DNA from: JBMONI01 sp049324575
GTDB lineage: Bacteria > Omnitrophota > Omnitrophia > Omnitrophales > Aquincolibacteriaceae
Direction of reading: 5' to 3'
Length of the DNA: 25,855 nucleotides
NCBI GenBank assembly: GCA_049324575.1
Contig: JBMONI010000006.1
Span: 1 to 25,855, forward strand
The position numbers and the translations under genes are program-made. Positions 22,463 through 25,855 of the stretch are shown here, one piece after another. Numbering within the stretch: position 1 is the stretch's first letter; the number at the start of each line of letters is the position of its first letter. A model generated the notes under the pieces. It was given only the letters and a program-made list of their open reading frames with translations, was not told the DNA's origin and made no database searches.

Positions 22463-24238
22463 ATGCAGATCGGATCCTCATCTCAGTCAAGTCCCCGGCG
22501 CACGGCTAGCCCCCTGTTCATGCGGCCTTTTCTTTCCTGGCGGAACGCTTTCTTTGTTCTTGCCTCGGTCCTTGTGATCCTCATGCCGCTCCTGAGCCGT
22601 GATTACGGGATCACCTGGGACGAATGGACGAACGCGAACAACGGCCTGCTGGGGCTTCGCTATCTTTTGAGTTGGGGGCAGGACCGGTCCTTTCTGACGG
22701 GCTACATGGAATCAGGCGTTATGTACAGCCATTTATTCTACAGCCTCGTCGGTTTTTTCTTCGGTCTGTCTACAGGCTCGCCGGTCCACTTCGTCCAAGG
22801 AGGCCTCTTCGAATTCAAGAACATCCTGCCTTTTTTCCATTTCAGTCATTGGATGAACTCGTTGTTCGGCTTCACCGCCATGGGCTTTGCAGGGCTTCTT
22901 GCAAAAAGGATCGCAGGCTGGCGAGCCGCCGTTTTAGCGCTCCTTTTTATGGCCTTCTCGCCACGATTCTTCGGAAGCTCCATGAACAATCCGAAGGATA
23001 TTCCGTTCGCGGCAACCTATGTCGTGGCTGTTTATTTCCTGTCGGGAATCCTGCGCTCTTTCCCGAAAATATCCTGGAAAGACGCCATTGGATTTTCGCT
23101 CGGGACAGGCCTCGCGATCGGTACGCGCATCGGCGGCTTCCTTCCGATTTTTTATTTGGTCCTCTTCTGCGGGATCCTTTCGCTCAAAACGCTCTGGAAA
23201 CCGCATGTCGACTTCAGAGAATTGACACGCCCCTGGATCGCAATAGGGCTCATTTCGCTTGCGGGTTTCGGGATCGGCCTTCTTTTCTGGCCGTACGGAC
23301 AACTGAACCCGTGGGTCAATCCATTGCTGGCCCTGGGTAAAATGTCCAAATTCGACTATTGGAGCGGCGAGATCCTGTTCGAAGGGAAATTTTTCAAAGA
23401 AGGGACGTTGCCCTGGTATTACATCCCGAAATGGATTTTGATCAGCGCCCCTTTGCATTTTCTTGCCGGATTTTTCATCGCCGTCCCGGCGCTGTGGCGA
23501 TGGCCCAAAACATTCGCCCCAAGACTATGGGCAAGCCTTGCCCTCATGGGGATCTTCCCCATCCTCTTCGTGATCGTCCGCAATTCCATCATCTATGACA
23601 GCTGGCGTCATTTGTATTTCATCTATCCGCTTCTGGTCGTTTTGGCCGCATTGGGATGGGAATGGCTATTCCGGCAATGCGCTCTTAAAAAATGGATGGC
23701 CATCGCGCCCGGTATCCTTTTGGCAGGAATGCTGCTGGAACCCGCGGTATGGATGATCCGCAATCATCCGAATGAATATGTTTATTTCAATCCGCTCGTA
23801 GGAGGTATCCGAGGAGCGGCCGGGCATTATGAAACCGATTATTGGGGCAATTGCCTCCGAGAAGCTTCCGAGAAATTACTGGAAGATCAGCGCCTGCACC
23901 CTGAGGATCCCGCCGCGGTGGTCCGCTCCGAAGGCGCGATCATGGCGACCTATCCTTTTTTGAGGGCCGCACTGGGAGACCGGTATTATCCTTTCGGGTA
24001 TCCGATCGATTTCCTGAGATCCAAACCTTATCTCTATGTCAAGACAGCGCCACCTTATTTCGGCAAACAGCCTTGGAAATATTCAATCCTCTTTGCCCGA
24101 GAATGGGACCCGGCGCTGATCCGCGATAGAAAATGGCCCCCTGAAAAAAAGGGGTTCCGGACTGTCCACACGGTAGAAGCGGATGGCGTACCCCTCTGTG
24201 CCGTAATCTATAACGAGAACCATCCCCGGTTCTTGTGA
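22463..24238 (+). CDS. GT-C type membrane glycosyltransferase (ArnT/GT39-like)
   Basis: The only plus-strand gene: 591 residues, polytopic. After the first membrane helix comes SRDYGITWDEW (D53, E54 from the ATG), the acidic catalytic-site motif of GT-C enzymes. Further motifs are MNNPKDIPFA (D179 approx.), YDSWRHLYFIYP (about 378-389) and YVYFNPLVGGIRG (about 439-451), with a soluble C-terminal domain. These are hallmarks of a family of dolichyl/undecaprenyl-phosphate-sugar transferases; donor and acceptor are not predictable. I chose the ATG at 22463; a TTG two codons earlier (22457) is possible. It is divergent from the other GT-C pair with about 118 bp between starts, so the two may be controlled together. 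Confidence 0.87.
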   Translation: MQIGSSSQSSPRRTASPLFMRPFLSWRNAFFVLASVLVILMPLLSRDYGITWDEWTNANNGLLGLRYLLSWGQDRSFLTGYMESGVMYSHLFYSLVGFFFGLSTGSPVHFVQGGLFEFKNILPFFHFSHWMNSLFGFTAMGFAGLLAKRIAGWRAAVLALLFMAFSPRFFGSSMNNPKDIPFAATYVVAVYFLSGILRSFPKISWKDAIGFSLGTGLAIGTRIGGFLPIFYLVLFCGILSLKTLWKPHVDFRELTRPWIAIGLISLAGFGIGLLFWPYGQLNPWVNPLLALGKMSKFDYWSGEILFEGKFFKEGTLPWYYIPKWILISAPLHFLAGFFIAVPALWRWPKTFAPRLWASLALMGIFPILFVIVRNSIIYDSWRHLYFIYPLLVVLAALGWEWLFRQCALKKWMAIAPGILLAGMLLEPAVWMIRNHPNEYVYFNPLVGGIRGAAGHYETDYWGNCLREASEKLLEDQRLHPEDPAAVVRSEGAIMATYPFLRAALGDRYYPFGYPIDFLRSKPYLYVKTAPPYFGKQPWKYSILFAREWDPALIRDRKWPPEKKGFRTVHTVEADGVPLCAVIYNENHPRFL

Positions 24239-24250
24239 GAACCACCGCCC

Positions 24251-24859
24251 TCAAGAGACGTGGGAAGTCTCTGGGCCGGGATCGACATAAAGCTTGTAAA
24301 AGTCGCTTTCAGCCTCGATCAGACGCGTCTCCTGGATCCGCGCAAAATCCTGGATTTTGTCATCGTCCTTATGGAGGACTGCCGACGAAACGATCCCGGT
24401 CGTCGCGACCACGCCCGATCCCGCAATCCCGGCCGCTGCTGCGCCGCCGCCCCCCGCAGCGCCCGCGGCCGCAGGCGCCACCGGAAGTAAAGTCCCTCCG
24501 ACGACTCCGAGGGTCGCCATCGAAGCCGCAAAAACGTAGACCTTCGTCCGCGAACTGTACGGCCCGTCATAGCGGATCGTCCCGGATCGGAGGTTTGGAT
24601 CGAGATAACGGTAATCGGGTCTTTCGTACTTGTCGGGGTTCAGAGACCGCAGATCGTCGCGCGGTTCTCCAGGATCCGCGATCACCGGGTAAGGTTGACC
24701 GGTCTTCGGATGGTTCCGGATCAGGACCTCGGTCCCCGTCTCGGGAAGCACCTCATTGGCAACTCCGCCGGATGACTGCAACATCGCAACAAGGCCCAAT
24801 CCAAAAACAAACCCCTTCCAACAACCTGCATCTATATTAAAAGCAGGATAAAGTTTCAT
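24251..24859 (-). CDS. Exported protein with Gly/Ala-rich hydrophobic segment, unknown
   Basis: A 202-residue protein. A hydrophobic stretch near residues 15-34 (WKGFVFGLGLVAML then GGVA) is likely a signal peptide. The mature part has a Pro/Asp/Tyr-rich region (HPKTGQPYPVIADPGEP, about 50-66), then a strongly hydrophobic Gly/Ala stretch (about 107-161, including AGAAGGGGAAAAG), which could be one or two glycine-zipper-like membrane helices. It ends in a charged tail. I recognise no family. Its ATG overlaps the stop of the lipoprotein gene (ATGA), with GGGAG at about 24866-24870, so the two are translationally coupled. It converges on the plus-strand GT-C gene with only 12 bp between stops. 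Confidence 0.75.
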   Translation of the reverse strand: MKLYPAFNIDAGCWKGFVFGLGLVAMLQSSGGVANEVLPETGTEVLIRNHPKTGQPYPVIADPGEPRDDLRSLNPDKYERPDYRYLDPNLRSGTIRYDGPYSSRTKVYVFAASMATLGVVGGTLLPVAPAAAGAAGGGGAAAAGIAGSGVVATTGIVSSAVLHKDDDKIQDFARIQETRLIEAESDFYKLYVDPGPETSHVS

Positions 24860-25515
24860 GAGGGACTCCCGGCATCGGCATTTTTCCGCATCGAAAGGGT
24901 TTCCTGAACATATTTAACGACGGATTGAAGGTTGGATTCGATCGCATGATTAAGATTAACCTCGGGGCCGCCCTTTTTGGAAAAAACCTTCCGTGCCTCG
25001 CTCGCCCCGCGGGTCTCGAACCGGGAGATCAGCTTCAGGTTCTGGTCAAAAAGCAAAGTCTCGGTGAAAAGATCCAGCCCTTGAGAACCGAAATCTTTCC
25101 GGTTCTTGAATCCGCGGATCTCGACGACGGCCAAATGCGGGATCCCATAGCGGCGCATCATCGCGATCGTCGGCGTCGTTTCCATGAGAACAAATTCCGA
25201 AAAACCCGCCTGGAAAGCCTCAATGAGCATGGGAACGAACGCCTCCCCGATATAGTAGGTTTGAGGATCGGAGAACCGGGTTCCTTTGTCGCTCGAGAGA
25301 TATTCGGACGTCCCCGGCAAAACATAGAGGGCGACCCGCTCATCGCTTGGGGGAACAAACCTGGAAAAATCTTCCGAAAGGATCCCGGGCGCGTGGATCT
25401 TCCAACCGAACAAGGATGCGCAGCCTCCCCAGGGGACCGCGAATAGCAGGATCAAAAAGAAAACGGCCGGAGGGAATTTCCCTCCGACCGTTCTTTGCAA
25501 ATCCTGTTTTTGCAC
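24856..25515 (-). CDS. Putative outer-membrane lipoprotein, function unknown
   Basis: A 219-residue protein. I chose the GTG at 25515 because GGAGG (25521-25525) lies 5 nt upstream and it gives a proper signal: basic n-region (MQKQDLQRTVGGK), hydrophobic core (AVFFLILLFAV) and a lipobox-like PWGG-C with Cys32. Trp at the -3 position is unusual. An upstream in-frame GTG at 25563 would add 16 residues with no ribosome site. The mature part alternates strands and helices (RVALYVLPGTSEYL, FSEFVLMETTP, HLAVVEIRGF, LLFDQNLKLISRFETRG). This is reminiscent of small periplasm-facing lipoproteins of YajG type, but similarity is weak. It is coupled to the downstream gene by an ATGA overlap. Confidence 0.7.
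   Translation of the reverse strand: MQKQDLQRTVGGKFPPAVFFLILLFAVPWGGCASLFGWKIHAPGILSEDFSRFVPPSDERVALYVLPGTSEYLSSDKGTRFSDPQTYYIGEAFVPMLIEAFQAGFSEFVLMETTPTIAMMRRYGIPHLAVVEIRGFKNRKDFGSQGLDLFTETLLFDQNLKLISRFETRGASEARKVFSKKGGPEVNLNHAIESNLQSVVKYVQETLSMRKNADAGSPS
25454..25492 (-). terminator. Terminator-like hairpin inside the lipoprotein signal sequence
   Basis: Minus-strand stem of about 13 bp (25464-25475 with 25479-25490, extended by A-T pairs, one G-U) closed by a 3-nt loop and followed by TTTTCTTTTT. This meets all criteria of an intrinsic terminator for the upstream gene ending at 25568. It lies within codons 8-20 of the lipoprotein gene, so it may act as an attenuator for the two downstream genes. 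Confidence 0.75.
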
Positions 25516-25567
25516 AGCAGCCTCCGGCCCAGGAAAACAGCCCGGAGCATGGTGCCCCGACACGGGC

Positions 25568-25855
25568 TTACGAAACCGCTTCGCTCTCGGCAGGCGCAGG
25601 CGTTGCAGCTTCTTCGGCGGCTTTCTCCGGTCCGGGAACCGCCGCTTTGACCACCTCGACCGCTTCCGCAGCTTTTTCTTCGACCGCTGCCGGAACGGTT
25701 TCCTTCACCGTTTCAACGACTTCGGCAGCCGTCTCTTTAAGCGCCTCGGGCACCGTATTCAAATCTTCCCAATTTCCCTCATCGATCCAATTCTCTGCCC
25801 CCCAATCCTCTTCTTCCCAATTCACATCCTCATCCCAATACTCATCGGCCCAATT
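25568..25855 (-). CDS. Acidic, tryptophan-repeat protein, C-terminal part
   Basis: The frame is open to the right edge, so only the last 95 codons are seen. An internal GTG at 25825 has no special support as a start. The first third is a run of acidic residues with Trp every five or six positions (NWADEYWDED, NWEEEDW, NWIDEG, NWED). The rest is Ala/Glu/Val-rich and probably forms a long amphipathic helix (EALKETAAEVVETVKETV, then EEKAAEAVEVVKAAV), ending in a Pro/Ala/Glu tail. Composition is unlike any other protein here. Family unknown. It ends 53 bp before the GTG of the lipoprotein gene and before the hairpin at 25454-25492. Confidence 0.65.
   Translation of the reverse strand, partial: NWADEYWDEDVNWEEEDWGAENWIDEGNWEDLNTVPEALKETAAEVVETVKETVPAAVEEKAAEAVEVVKAAVPGPEKAAEEAATPAPAESEAVS

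Overview
The window reads as a slice of a GC-rich, diderm (Gram-negative-type) bacterial chromosome. Nearly everything is on the minus strand; one gene (22463-24238) is on plus. There are no RNA genes, CRISPR arrays, transposases or phage genes that I can see. A giant, signal-bearing mosaic ORF, two GT-C membrane glycosyltransferases, a PKD-repeat secreted protein and an orphan receiver domain together suggest an uncultured lineage such as Candidatus Omnitrophota (former OP3). That assignment is inference from gene style, not from a marker gene.

Layout. 1-361: 5' end of gltB (glutamate synthase, glutaminase domain), cut by the window edge. 606-639: strong terminator. 664-3150: secreted protein with six PKD repeats. 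3239-3549: AT-rich gap. 3550-3915: stand-alone receiver domain with a TTG start. 3998-4044: C10T9 tract and inverted repeat. 4082-4822: two-gene unit, ferritin-like di-iron protein plus a DUF2892-type membrane protein. 4931-20236: one uninterrupted ORF of about 5,100 codons. 20348-22344: GT-C glycosyltransferase translationally coupled to a small membrane protein. 22463-24238: divergent second GT-C enzyme. 24251-25515: coupled pair of envelope proteins (lipoprotein, Gly/Ala-rich protein). 25568-25855: 3' end of a Trp/acidic-repeat protein.

The centre of interest is the giant ORF. It has an N-terminal signal peptide and then a chain of modules, most of them set off by a recurring pentapeptide R-[A/S]-E-[V/L/M]-R (11 good copies, 3 degenerate). 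Recognisable modules are three diverged Tiki/TraB-ChaN-EreA-like units, an HExxH metallopeptidase-like unit, a polytopic membrane unit, a GHKL ATPase unit, a HAD phosphatase unit and a complete cytidylate kinase. About 1,850 C-terminal residues have no family I recognise. Four internal segments look like twin-arginine (Tat) signal peptides, each downstream of such a motif. The simplest readings are a polyprotein processed at or near the motif, or a serial fusion of formerly separate exported proteins joined by a short dispersed repeat.

The flanking genes fit envelope biology: glycan transfer (two GT-C enzymes), an outer-membrane-type lipoprotein and PKD adhesion/scaffold repeats. Iron handling and nitrogen assimilation are represented by the ferritin-like protein and gltB. 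I see no direct functional link between these and the giant protein beyond neighbourhood and shared strand.
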